This document shows positions 1-8,008 of a DNA stretch of 64,000 nt, one piece after another (positions within the stretch are counted from its first letter, which is position 1; every line of letters begins with the position of its first letter). The notes under the pieces were generated by a model. That model worked only from the letters and a program-made list of their open reading frames with translations. It was not told the DNA's origin and searched no databases. The stretch covers positions 1 through 64,000 of the forward strand of contig JBCCAR010000014.1 of the NCBI GenBank assembly GCA_039814715.1, written 5' to 3'. The stretch is from CAKZYD01 sp039814715. GTDB lineage: Bacteria > Pseudomonadota > Alphaproteobacteria > Sphingomonadales > CAKZYD01. Both the position numbers and the translations under genes were made by a program.

Positions 1-204
1 CCACAATGGCGGGTTAGCCCTTGGGGATTGGCACACACAAATAGTACCCATAGGAACCCAACGCCCGGGGTCTCGGCTGGCGGCGGTTTGCTGGCGATGC
101 GGTGAATCGTAAAAACCCGTCGCCCCACCGCGACCCCGGACTTTGGGATCCTATGGGTACTATTTGTCTGAGCCAATCCACTAGGGCTACCCCTCCATTG
201 TCGC
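1..204. repeat. Long imperfect inverted repeat
   Basis: Bases 37-55 are the exact reverse complement of 149-167 (19 bp). The symmetry continues outward: 15-31 against about 172-188 (two mismatches) and 1-20 against about 185-204 (17 of 20). The palindrome is therefore about 200 bp, centred near 102, and its left arm reaches the window edge and may continue beyond it. ORFs on both strands across it are products of the symmetry and resemble nothing I know. It could be two facing ends of a mobile element or a MITE-like unit. Confidence 0.6.
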
Positions 205-503
205 GGCCAACGCTATTTCCATCCAAGCTCGGATCTTGCGCTTTAATCGCGCTCAGCTGCCAATACTTTTTCACAGCGCAATTCATAGTGAAGCAGTATG
301 ACCGCGTTAGGCAGCGTACCCTGAGTGCGAGAACCACGAGCAATCTTCGCTTCAATTTGAGATATGGCCCTGCTCGCGGGACATTTGCCTTAACCTATTA
401 GAGTGTGAACCTAATTCACTCAATTGATTTCACTTATGGATGTGTGATTGGACGAAGCTGCTATCAACGAGAATGCTCGACGCAACACTAAACCGCTGAC
501 CGG
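205..503. other. Intergenic, no gene seen
   Basis: I see no convincing gene, RNA or terminator. The short ORFs crossing it are extensions of the palindrome ORFs and lack ribosome binding sites. It is probably decayed accessory DNA between the palindrome and the transposase remnant. Confidence 0.4.
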
Positions 504-779
504 CTAGCGCCAGCAGGATTTTCGATATGTTTCTGGAGATAGTCGAGGACCACGTCTTCGGTTATGGCGCCGATGGCGGTGGAAAAATAACACCGTCCCC
601 AAAAGCGCCTGCCTCAATAGCGTTCGCGCAAACTGGGAAATTCGCGCTGCAGACTTGCCGACAGATATCACGAACCCCAGGCGAACGTCGCCGGTCAACA
701 CTTTGAACGGATACTTTGTCGACCAGACGATATGATAACGGTGATAGAAAACGCAGGGTTTGCCAGTGTCATAGTGCAT
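504..779 (-). pseudogene. tnpA: IS200/IS605-type tnpA transposase remnant
   Basis: Read on the minus strand from an ATG at 779, the start (YHRYHIVWSTKYPFKVLTGD) is the typical N-terminus of IS200-family Y1 transposases. After VRL the reading continues in a second frame (VRDICRQVCSAN) and then in a third (FWGRCYFSTAIGAITED), which is the family C-terminus. So there are at least two frameshifts, and the middle section with the HUH metal-binding motif and the catalytic tyrosine region is missing. The span is about 276 bp where a full gene needs about 430 bp. It is inactive. No tnpB partner is visible. Confidence 0.75.
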
Positions 780-844
780 GATCTTACCCTCCCAAAGCCA
801 AGCCTTCGGTGCTCTGCGGCTAGGCTTTGGGAGGGTAAGATCAT
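778..844. repeat. 22-bp perfect hairpin at the IS200-like left end
   Basis: Bases 778-799 and 823-844 are perfect inverted repeats (22 bp) around a 23-base loop. The hairpin sits directly 5' of the tnpA remnant start at 779. IS200 elements carry a strong hairpin there, which acts as a terminator against read-through and hides the transposase start. Position and structure agree with that role. Confidence 0.7.
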
Positions 845-1137
845 AACACCTTTTCTCGCGATAAAGCAGGTCCGACGGAAAGTCGGAGGGTTTGCTCCAA
901 AACGTGGATACTAAAATCAACCAGCTAGAGCTTGGTTTATAAGGGTAGTTTTCCTACGTTCCCTTGATATGGAAAGGGTAAGCAGCGGATGCACCTCCTA
1001 ACGCCAGATTTGATATGCATTTGTCGAAACCATAATAATCCGAGTAGCGAGGAACCAGATAGGAACAAACAACATCCGAGGGCAGATTACGACATCCACA
1101 GCCAATCTTTAAAAACTTGTTATATATAAATTTTATC
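845..1137. other. Intergenic, AT-rich, no gene seen
   Basis: This is the 3' flank of the tRNA-Gly gene. I see no gene. Composition becomes AT-rich toward 1110-1137, next to the tRNA 3' end. It is likely the remaining flank of former insertions at the tRNA gene. Confidence 0.4.
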
Positions 1138-1211
1138 TGGAGCGGGTGAAGAGAATCGAACTCTCGTCGTCAGCTTGGGAAGCTGCTGCTCTACCATTGA
1201 GCTACACCCGC
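1138..1211 (-). tRNA. tRNA-Gly (anticodon CCC)
   Basis: Reverse complement folds as a cloverleaf: acceptor GCGGGTG/CACCCGC, D stem GCTC/GAGC, anticodon loop TTCCCAA (anticodon CCC), T loop TTCGATT, encoded CCA end. Length is 74 nt. Its 3' side faces the IS200 remnant and the palindrome, the usual arrangement where elements insert next to tRNA genes. Confidence 0.93.
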
Positions 1212-1324
1212 GACCGGTCTCTATGGCTCGTCTTTATCATATGGCGTTTGTTTCGCAAGCACCGCTATGATGCTTGACCGTCTTAGGCCCTTCGCTTATG
1301 GCCCCAGCGGCAAGGACATGTGAT

Positions 1325-2521
1325 ATGAAAAAAGACCGCGGGATTGATAGAGATGCAACCAAGGCGTGGCGACCGGCGACGCAGCTGATCCGCGGCGGAA
1401 CACGCCGATCTGGCTTTGGTGAAACATCAGAAGCGCTGTTCTTAACCTCCGGCTATGCCTATGACGCTGCGCAGCAGGCGGCGGCACGGTTTCAAGGGGA
1501 AGATGACGGCTTTACGTATTCGCGCCTCTCCAACCCGACCGTCGCCATGTTTGAAGAGCGCATGGCGCTTGTAGAAGGCGCTGAGGCTGCGCGCGCGACG
1601 GCAACAGGCATGGCGGCGATGACAGCTGCGCTCCTGTCTCAATTGGAAGCAGGCGACCATGTGGTTGCGGCGAAAGCCTTGTTTGGATCGTGCCGCTGGC
1701 TGGTTGATGCCCTGCTCCCCAAATTTGGTATTCACACCACTGTTGTCGATGGCACAGATTTAGACGCCTGGCGCGACGCCGTAACGGCAAAAACAAAGGT
1801 CTTCTTCTTTGAGACCCCAGCGAACCCAACGCTAGACATCGTCGATATTGCTGGCCTCGCTGAGATCGCAAAACCCGGCGATATTAAGCTCGTGGTCGAT
1901 AACGTGTTTGCGACCCCGATTTTCCAAAAACCACTGCGACTCGGCGCGCACATGGTCGCCTATTCGGCAACAAAACACATTGATGGGCAAGGCCGCGTGC
2001 TTGGTGGATGCGTGCTGGGCACTGAAAGCTTCGTCATGGAAACGCTGCTGCCGTTCCTGCGCAACACAGGCCCGACGCTTTCTCCTTTCAATGCATGGGT
2101 CTTGCTGAAAGGACTTGAAACACTTGAACTTCGGGTGCGCAAAATGGCGGAAAATGCGGCCCTCGTCGCGCAATTTTTAAGTGATCGGGGCCTCAATGTC
2201 CTTTATCCAGGCCTGACCTCACATCCTCAATATGCGCTTAACGCGCAGCAGATGGAAACTGGCGGCACTATTCTCAGCTTCTATTTAGGCGGCGGGCGCG
2301 AACAGGCCTTCGCCTTCCTTGATGCCCTGGAATTGGTTGACATTTCCAACAATATCGGCGACTCGCGGAGCTTATGCACCCACCCTTGCAGCACAACCCA
2401 TCAAGGGTTGGCTGAACCGGCCCGGCTTGAATTGGGCATTACGGAAGACATGGTGCGGCTGTCGGTCGGCTTAGAAGACCCAGCGGACGTTATAGATGAT
2501 CTGGCGCAGGCACTTGTCTAG
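1325..2521 (+). CDS. metZ: O-succinylhomoserine sulfhydrylase
   Basis: PLP enzyme of the Cys/Met metabolism family that makes homocysteine from O-succinylhomoserine and sulfide in the cytoplasm. The phosphate-binding Y-S-R motif with SNPT is at about 65-72. The PLP lysine lies in SATKH (K217). The segment ETPANPT (about 163-169) and the full length of 398 aa fit MetZ. I chose the ATG at 1325 because AAGGAC lies just upstream and the family begins near the RPATQLIRGG segment; an in-frame TTG at 1274 would add 17 residues. It is followed by apaG in the same direction after 34 bases. MetB-like gamma-synthases are close relatives, but the overall segments favour MetZ. Confidence 0.88.
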   Translation: MKKDRGIDRDATKAWRPATQLIRGGTRRSGFGETSEALFLTSGYAYDAAQQAAARFQGEDDGFTYSRLSNPTVAMFEERMALVEGAEAARATATGMAAMTAALLSQLEAGDHVVAAKALFGSCRWLVDALLPKFGIHTTVVDGTDLDAWRDAVTAKTKVFFFETPANPTLDIVDIAGLAEIAKPGDIKLVVDNVFATPIFQKPLRLGAHMVAYSATKHIDGQGRVLGGCVLGTESFVMETLLPFLRNTGPTLSPFNAWVLLKGLETLELRVRKMAENAALVAQFLSDRGLNVLYPGLTSHPQYALNAQQMETGGTILSFYLGGGREQAFAFLDALELVDISNNIGDSRSLCTHPCSTTHQGLAEPARLELGITEDMVRLSVGLEDPADVIDDLAQALV

Positions 2522-2555
2522 AGGCGCGCCAGCACGGGCAAGGAGGTAAAGAGCA

Positions 2556-2996
2556 ATGTTGCCGTTTCTGGATACGGATTATGAAGACGAAGGCGACATG
2601 AGCTTCGATTACGTTCAAGCAACGAACGGTGTGACTATTCACGCGCAGCCCATCTTCATGGAGGATGAGTCCGACCCAGAAGATCACAATTACCTGTGGG
2701 CCTATACAATCCGCATCGACAATGAGCGCAGCGACGTGATTGAGCTGCGCACACGCCACTGGCGCATCATCGACAGCCATGGCCGCTGCGAAGAAGTTAC
2801 GGGCGATGGCGTTGTTGGTGAGCAGCCTGTGATACGCCCTGGTGAGAGCTTTGAATATACGTCGTGCTGCCCCCTAAAAACGGCATCAGGGATGATGGAC
2901 GGGAGCTATGAGTTCATCGTCTCCGGCACGCGCCAGCGCATCCCGGTACCGCGCTTCTCGCTCGACAGCCCATACACTGGCGCGCTCATCAATTGA
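2556..2996 (+). CDS. apaG: ApaG domain protein
   Basis: Small single-domain beta-sandwich protein of the ApaG/DUF525 family, 146 aa against the usual 125-130. The extra residues are an acidic N-terminal stretch. Family hallmarks visible are the YTIRI strand (about 49-53), the RHWRI-DSHGR segment, the GEQPVIRPGESFEYTS loop and the GSYEF strand. In enterobacteria the family is linked to Co2+/Mg2+ resistance; its biochemical role is not settled. The start at 2556 has a very strong ribosome site (AAGGAGGTAAAG). Its position after metZ may reflect co-transcription. Confidence 0.9.
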   Translation: MLPFLDTDYEDEGDMSFDYVQATNGVTIHAQPIFMEDESDPEDHNYLWAYTIRIDNERSDVIELRTRHWRIIDSHGRCEEVTGDGVVGEQPVIRPGESFEYTSCCPLKTASGMMDGSYEFIVSGTRQRIPVPRFSLDSPYTGALIN

Positions 2997-3042
2997 GCAA
3001 TGATGCGAACCATGTTCGCATGTCTCTAACAGGCCGCCAGCC

Positions 3043-4491
3043 ATGATAGATGTTCGCCCCGTTTTGTGGGTTAATGGCCTGCTGCTTGCCCCCTTCGGCG
3101 CCGCTATGGCGATGCCCATGGCAATTGATTTGGTGAACGCGAATGGCGATTGGCAGGTCTTTGCCTGGGCCTGCGCGACAACGCTGTTTTGCGCCATTCT
3201 TTTGATCAGTGCTTACCGGTCACAAACCGATAAGCTCTCGCTCCAGCAGGCCTTTTTAATGACCGTAAGCGCGTGGGTCATTATCCCTGGATTTGCAGCG
3301 CTTCCTTTCATGTTTTCTGAGTTGGACATGAGCCTCACAGACGCGTATTTCGAAGCGATGTCGGGCCTTACGACGACAGGCGCGACGGTTATCAGCGGGC
3401 TTGATGCCGCTCCGCCAGGCCTCCTGATATGGCGCGCGCTGCTGCAATGGCTGGGCGGGATCGGCATTGTGGTCATGGCAGTCGCCATTCTGCCCATGCT
3501 GCAAATTGGCGGTATGCAGATTTTCCATATGGAGAGCTCTGATACCTCCGATAAAATCCTGCCGCGGGCGGGGCAAATTATCGGCGCACTATCGCTGTTT
3601 TATTTAGGGCTGACCGTCACCTGTATGATCGCCCTATCGCTTACGGGTCTGAGCGCATTTGACGCCGCGGCGCACGCGATGACGACTGTTGCGACCGGTG
3701 GATTTTCCACGAAAGACGCGTCTGTAGGATATTTTCGTAGCTGGCAAACAGAAGCCGTGATCACTGTCTTCATGTTTTTTGCCGCTTTACCATTCGTTGC
3801 GTTTTTGAAAATGGGTCAAGGCCAGATGAGCGCCCTGTGGAAAGATGCGCAGGCCCGTTTTTTTGCGGTATTGGTGTTGCTCTTGGTCCTTGGCATCACA
3901 GCCTGGCTTACCATTGAGAAAAACTACCCCGTCTTTGAAGGCTTTCGCTACGCCAGCTTTAACGTCATTTCCATTATCACTGGGACTGGCTATGCCTCGG
4001 TGGATTACGGCGCTTGGGGGGCCTTCTCTGCCAATTTCTTTTTTGTTATCATGTTTATTGGAGGCTGCGCGGGCTCGACCAGTTGCGGTATCAAAGTCTT
4101 TCGGTTTCAAGTGCTCATCGCCTCCTTCGGGCGGGTCATGCGGCAAGTATTTACCCCGCACCGTGTGCATTTGCCGCGCTTTAATGGGGTGCCCATTACG
4201 CAGGAGGTTTTCTCTTCCGTGCTAAGTTTCTTCATTTTGTTCTTAGTGAGTTTTGTCGTGCTCGCGATTGCGCTGGCAGCGACAGGGCTAGACCCTGTAA
4301 CGGCCATGTCTGGTGCTGGCTCAGCTCTTGCAAATGTGGGCCCGGGCTTGGGCGATACCATCGGTCCGGCTGGCAATTTTCAAGACCTCAACACAGCGGC
4401 TAAGTGGCTCTTATGCCTTGGCATGTTGCTCGGCCGACTCGAACTGTTCACCGTCCTGGTTCTGCTGCACCCCGCTTTTAGGCGACTCTGA
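3043..4491 (+). CDS. trkH: Trk-type potassium uptake protein TrkH
   Basis: Inner-membrane K+ uptake subunit of 482 aa with four repeated membrane-pore-membrane units. Pore loops with the family's selectivity glycines are visible: TTTGA near 110-114, VATGGF near 223, TGTGY near 321 and NVGPGLG near 440. The family works with the NAD-binding ring protein TrkA, which is not in this window. The ATG at 3043 lies 46 bases after apaG. Many hydrophobic helices and a short cytoplasmic end agree with a complete protein. Confidence 0.92.
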   Translation: MIDVRPVLWVNGLLLAPFGAAMAMPMAIDLVNANGDWQVFAWACATTLFCAILLISAYRSQTDKLSLQQAFLMTVSAWVIIPGFAALPFMFSELDMSLTDAYFEAMSGLTTTGATVISGLDAAPPGLLIWRALLQWLGGIGIVVMAVAILPMLQIGGMQIFHMESSDTSDKILPRAGQIIGALSLFYLGLTVTCMIALSLTGLSAFDAAAHAMTTVATGGFSTKDASVGYFRSWQTEAVITVFMFFAALPFVAFLKMGQGQMSALWKDAQARFFAVLVLLLVLGITAWLTIEKNYPVFEGFRYASFNVISIITGTGYASVDYGAWGAFSANFFFVIMFIGGCAGSTSCGIKVFRFQVLIASFGRVMRQVFTPHRVHLPRFNGVPITQEVFSSVLSFFILFLVSFVVLAIALAATGLDPVTAMSGAGSALANVGPGLGDTIGPAGNFQDLNTAAKWLLCLGMLLGRLELFTVLVLLHPAFRRL

Positions 4492-4577
4492 CGCCCCATT
4501 TGGCCTCAAAACGATCACAGCGCAAACCCGGCAACTGCGTTAGGCTCCTACCACATGTTGTGGAGGAGGGTTTGATT

Positions 4578-4715
4578 ATGGCGAAGATTTATCTTTTAAC
4601 GCTAGCTTTGGCTTTCTTGGCGCTCTTGAAGGTTCCCGCCCATAGTGATGTGCTGAGCGACAGCCTCAATAGCACACCGCAAGGCAGCACGTCCGCGCTA
4701 GCCCTAGCGCGCTAA
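4578..4715 (+). CDS. Small secreted peptide, unknown
   Basis: An ORF of 45 codons preceded by a strong ribosome site (GGAGGAGGG, about 7 bases before the ATG). The product begins MAKIYLLTLALAFLALLKV, a signal-peptide-like core, then PAHSD where cleavage is plausible, leaving about 20 residues rich in Ser, Leu and Asn. It overlaps the 3' end of the convergent hslO by 12 bases. I do not recognise a family. The ribosome site and the signal sequence are the only support; a chance ORF cannot be excluded. Confidence 0.4.
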   Translation: MAKIYLLTLALAFLALLKVPAHSDVLSDSLNSTPQGSTSALALAR

Positions 4716-5633
4716 CTCATCGCGGGTAAAATGATAATCGGTATTGCAGTATTCGCACGTGGCTTTGATCAAACCGTCTTCTTCCATATGCGCCAAGTCT
4801 TCTTTTGGAAATCGGCTCAAAACGCGCGCTAGGCGGCTGCGATCACAGCGGCATTGGCGGGTGATTTTAATGCCATCAAAGACGCGCACCCCTTCTTCAT
4901 GAAACAAGCGGAATAACAGATCCGCGCTTGCCAGGTCAGGAGCGATCAATTCCTCATTGCGCACGCTCATCATCAAAGTCGAGACGCGGTTCCAATCTTC
5001 TTGTTGATCGAGCGATAAGAGACGCTGGCCGCCCTCTTCGCCGCGCGAGAGGTGCTGCAGCAAAAGCCCACCTGCGCGCCACCAGCCTGTTTCGTCCCGC
5101 TGCGCTGCCAGGCGCAGGCGCGTTGGGGTCTGTTCAGATTGGAGGAAATACACCGTCGCGCATTCAGACAAGCTTTCCCCATCCAGATCGACAATCCCTT
5201 GGTAACGGTCATTGTCTTCGCCCTGCTCTAGCGTCAGCGCGAGATAACCGCGTCCGGTCAGCGCTCTTAAGGAGGCTGCTGCGCCGTACTTAGCCACGCC
5301 GGCCGGGTCAAACTGCGCATAGCCACGCATAGACCCATTATCAAAATAGTCCGCCACCAGCAGGCTGATTGCGCCATCTGACTTTGCTTGCACTGTCAGC
5401 CGGCCGTTTTCCTTCAACATGCTGCCAAGCAGCGCTGTTAGCGCCAGCACTTCAGCGAGCACATTAGCAACACTCTGTGGATAACGATGGGCGTCCAAGA
5501 TTTGGTTGAGTGCAGGGCCCAGGCGCACAAGGCGGCCGCGCATATCCTGCTGGTCAATCGCAAACGGCAGGACTGTGTCATCACTGCCGCCAGAGGCAGG
5601 GACGTTAATATGGGCAGATGGCGTGCGCGTCAT
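4704..5633 (-). CDS. hslO: Hsp33 redox-regulated holdase
   Basis: Cytoplasmic chaperone switched on by oxidants. The C-terminal zinc centre is complete: C261-x-C263 and C293-x-x-C296, 29 residues apart, as required for zinc binding and disulfide formation. The N-terminal domain includes the YFDNGSMRGYAQF segment (about 96-108) typical of the family. Length is 309 aa. It is the third gene of argD-argF-hslO, an order seen across alphaproteobacteria, and starts 12 bases after argF ends. Confidence 0.95.
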   Translation of the reverse strand: MTRTPSAHINVPASGGSDDTVLPFAIDQQDMRGRLVRLGPALNQILDAHRYPQSVANVLAEVLALTALLGSMLKENGRLTVQAKSDGAISLLVADYFDNGSMRGYAQFDPAGVAKYGAAASLRALTGRGYLALTLEQGEDNDRYQGIVDLDGESLSECATVYFLQSEQTPTRLRLAAQRDETGWWRAGGLLLQHLSRGEEGGQRLLSLDQQEDWNRVSTLMMSVRNEELIAPDLASADLLFRLFHEEGVRVFDGIKITRQCRCDRSRLARVLSRFPKEDLAHMEEDGLIKATCEYCNTDYHFTRDELAR

Positions 5634-5645
5634 GGACGCGTTGTT

Positions 5646-6623
5646 TCATTGATTTAGGCAGTAGCGCAAGATGGCTTTTTGCGCATGAAGCCGATTTTCA
5701 GCTTGATCTAAAATCACCGATTGCCGGCCATCAATCACCTCAGCCGTCACCTCTTCGCCGCGGTGCGCAGGGAGGCAGTGCATGAAGATCGCATTATCGC
5801 TTGCCGCGTCCAGCAGCGCCGCATCCACCTGAAAGGGTGAGAAGATGTGCCGGCGCTGCACGCTTTCATGTTCATCGCCCATGGATATCCAAGTGTCAGT
5901 CATTACCACAGTGGCGTCTTTGATTGCGTTGTCGGGCTCCTGGCTCACCGCCACATTCCAGCCACCGGCATCAATCATCGCCAAAAGGGCGGCATCGGGA
6001 CCATGCTGCTCAGGGCAGCATAGCGCCATTTCCATACCCAAGATGCCAGCAGCCTCCACGGTGGAGCGCGCGACGTTGTTACAATCACCAAGCCAGACGA
6101 GTTTTTGATCACTCAAGGCGCCGCAATGCTCTTCAATCGTTAGCAAATCCGCCATTATCTGGCATGGGTGGGATAAGTCCGTCAGCCCATTGATGACGGG
6201 AATAGACGCATTGGCCGCGAGCTCTTCCACGTCATCATGGGCATTGGCGCGGATCATGATGCAATCGGCAAAGCGCGAGAGGACGCCGGCTGTATCAGCG
6301 ATGGTCTCGCCGCGGCCAAGCTGCATATCGCCGGCCGACATGACCACCGCTTGCCCGCCAAGCTGGCGAATGCCGATTTCAAAAGATATGCGTGTGCGCG
6401 TGCTGGCCTTTTCAAAAATCATGGCAACAGCATGTCCGCCCAGCGACGGCTGCGGATCTGGCGCACCCTTTGGCAGGCCTTGGCGCGCTGCTTTCATCGC
6501 ATGCGCTGATTTTAAGATGCCGCGCAGGGTCTGCGCATCAAAATCAGCGATATCAAGGAAGGAGCGATTAGGCGCCGGACTTGGCCATACGTCTCCAAAT
6601 GTCTGTCCAGATTCAATCATCAT
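5646..6623 (-). CDS. argF: Ornithine carbamoyltransferase
   Basis: Makes citrulline from ornithine and carbamoyl phosphate in arginine synthesis. The carbamoyl-phosphate loop S74-T-R-T-R78, the HPCQ motif (152-155) and the ornithine-binding HCLPAHRGEE segment (about 284-293) are all present. Length is 325 aa. The start codon overlaps the 3' end of argD by 11 bases, so translation is probably coupled. A second Met at position 2 is an equally possible start. Confidence 0.95.
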   Translation of the reverse strand: MMIESGQTFGDVWPSPAPNRSFLDIADFDAQTLRGILKSAHAMKAARQGLPKGAPDPQPSLGGHAVAMIFEKASTRTRISFEIGIRQLGGQAVVMSAGDMQLGRGETIADTAGVLSRFADCIMIRANAHDDVEELAANASIPVINGLTDLSHPCQIMADLLTIEEHCGALSDQKLVWLGDCNNVARSTVEAAGILGMEMALCCPEQHGPDAALLAMIDAGGWNVAVSQEPDNAIKDATVVMTDTWISMGDEHESVQRRHIFSPFQVDAALLDAASDNAIFMHCLPAHRGEEVTAEVIDGRQSVILDQAENRLHAQKAILRYCLNQ

Positions 6624-7863
6624 ACTTATATCCGTGTAAACCTTGCGCGCCGGTAGCCTGAGCGGCCACCTTGGCTATTATGTCGGCTGCCGCGCGCATC
6701 TGCGCCTCTTCTACAATCAATGGCGGCAGTAATCGCACGACATTATCTCCAGCCGGCACCAAAAGCAGGCCAGCGTCCCGGCACTGCTCGACAAAAGCAG
6801 TATTTGGGGTACCAAGTTTCAGCCCTAACATCAGCCCTTTGCCGCGCACCTCTTTAATGACTGTGGGGCAGTCTAATTGCAGAGCCGTTAAAAGCTGACG
6901 CATAAAGGTGCCTTTTTGCTCCACATCTTTCAAAAACGCAGGCGTGTCGATCACATCAAGCACGGCATTGGCCACGGCCACGCCAAGCGGGTTGCCGCCA
7001 AAGGTTGACCCATGGCTACCAGGGCCCATGCCAGCGCAAGCATCGCTGGTCGCTAGGCAAGCCCCAAGGGGGAAACCGCCACCAAGGCCTTTGGCAAGCG
7101 CCATGACATCTGGCGATACGCCGGCGCTCTCATGGGCAAAAAGGGTGCCGGTCCGCCCGATGCCGCATTGCACTTCATCAAACATCAACAGCAGCCCATG
7201 GGTATCGCAAAAGGTCCGAAGCGCCCTTAAAAAAGCCGGTTCAACGACTTGAATACCGCCTTCGCCAAGCACAGGCTCGATCAAGATCGCGGCTGTCTCG
7301 CTAGTGATCGCTGCTTTGACGGCTTCGACATCGCCCAACGGCACATGGTCAAAGCCTGCCATGACCGGCCCAAAGCCGGTGACCAGCTTCTCCTGACCTG
7401 CTGCGGCGATCGTGGCCAGCGTGCGGCCATGAAAGCTACCTTCAAACGTGAGGACCCGAAAGCGCTCAGGGGCGCCGCAATGGTGCTGATACTTACGGGC
7501 GATTTTAATCGCGCATTCGAGTGCTTCAGCGCCAGAGTTGGTAAAGAAGACCGCATCAGCGAACTGAGCATCACAGAGCCTTGCTGCTAAGGTTTCTTGA
7601 CCAGGGATGCCAAAGAGGTTGGAACAATGCCACAACTGGGTTGCCTGCTGGCTCAGCGCCTCAACCAAGGCCGGGTGACAGTGGCCTAGCCCCGTGACCG
7701 CAATTCCAGACGTAAAATCCAGATACTGGCGCCCAGCATCATCAAATAAATATGCGCCTTCACCGCGCACAGCATTGAACGCACGCGGGCCATAGGTCCC
7801 CATGACGTGGCTCACGGAGGCCTGTGACACTGATTTGACTGCGCTTTGATGGCCCATGCCCAT
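6613..7863 (-). CDS. argD: Acetylornithine aminotransferase
   Basis: Class III PLP aminotransferase of arginine synthesis that makes N-acetylornithine from the semialdehyde. The family core is clear: DFTSGIAVTGLGHCHP near the N-terminus, the SGAEALECAIK segment, FDEVQCGIGRTG and the PLP lysine in LAKGLGGGFP. I placed the start at the ATG at 7863 because AAGGA sits 5 bases upstream; a GTG at 7884 would add 7 residues. It is first in argD-argF-hslO. A promoter and a strong hairpin lie in the 125 bases upstream. Confidence 0.94.
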   Translation of the reverse strand: MGMGHQSAVKSVSQASVSHVMGTYGPRAFNAVRGEGAYLFDDAGRQYLDFTSGIAVTGLGHCHPALVEALSQQATQLWHCSNLFGIPGQETLAARLCDAQFADAVFFTNSGAEALECAIKIARKYQHHCGAPERFRVLTFEGSFHGRTLATIAAAGQEKLVTGFGPVMAGFDHVPLGDVEAVKAAITSETAAILIEPVLGEGGIQVVEPAFLRALRTFCDTHGLLLMFDEVQCGIGRTGTLFAHESAGVSPDVMALAKGLGGGFPLGACLATSDACAGMGPGSHGSTFGGNPLGVAVANAVLDVIDTPAFLKDVEQKGTFMRQLLTALQLDCPTVIKEVRGKGLMLGLKLGTPNTAFVEQCRDAGLLLVPAGDNVVRLLPPLIVEEAQMRAAADIIAKVAAQATGAQGLHGYKYDD

Positions 7864-7918
7864 CGGTTCCTTACACTGCACCAACGCAACGACCGTTGAG
7901 CGCTCTTAAAAATGACAA

Positions 7919-7955
7919 AACGGTTCACATGGCGCTGTCGCCATAAGGAACCGTT
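7919..7955 (-). terminator. Hairpin upstream of argD, terminator or attenuator
   Basis: The 8-bp arms AACGGTTC (7919-7926) and GAACCGTT (7948-7955) enclose a second stem TGGCG/CGCCA. On the minus strand the structure is followed by TTGTCATTTTT, as in an intrinsic terminator. It lies downstream of the ABC permease gene and also between the probable argD promoter and the argD start, so it may end permease transcription or attenuate argD. Confidence 0.6.
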
Positions 7956-7961
7956 GCTTTT

Positions 7962-7989
7962 AAAATAATATATGGATTTTTAATGTCAA
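7962..7989 (-). promoter_or_regulatory. Probable argD promoter
   Basis: On the minus strand TTGACA (7989-7984) is followed after 16 bases by TATTTT (7967-7962), a good sigma-70 match. A perfect palindrome CAGAATT-A-AATTCTG (7992-8006) touches its upstream side and could be an operator. Transcription would run through the 7919-7955 hairpin before reaching argD. Confidence 0.55.
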
Positions 7990-8008
7990 GACAGAATTAA
8001 ATTCTGAC

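Noticed and set aside
14..401. Two opposite ORFs (113 and 99 codons) in the first 400 bases
   Set aside because: They mirror each other across the long palindrome, lack ribosome sites and resemble no family.
504..920. A 138-codon minus-strand ORF taken as an intact gene
   Set aside because: It only strings together out-of-frame pieces of an IS200-type transposase; the true start is near 779 and the frame changes twice.
5476..5484. DnaA-box matches (also at about 41992) as a replication origin
   Set aside because: Single matches inside coding genes (hslO and the crbR-type gene), with no cluster or AT-rich unwinding region.
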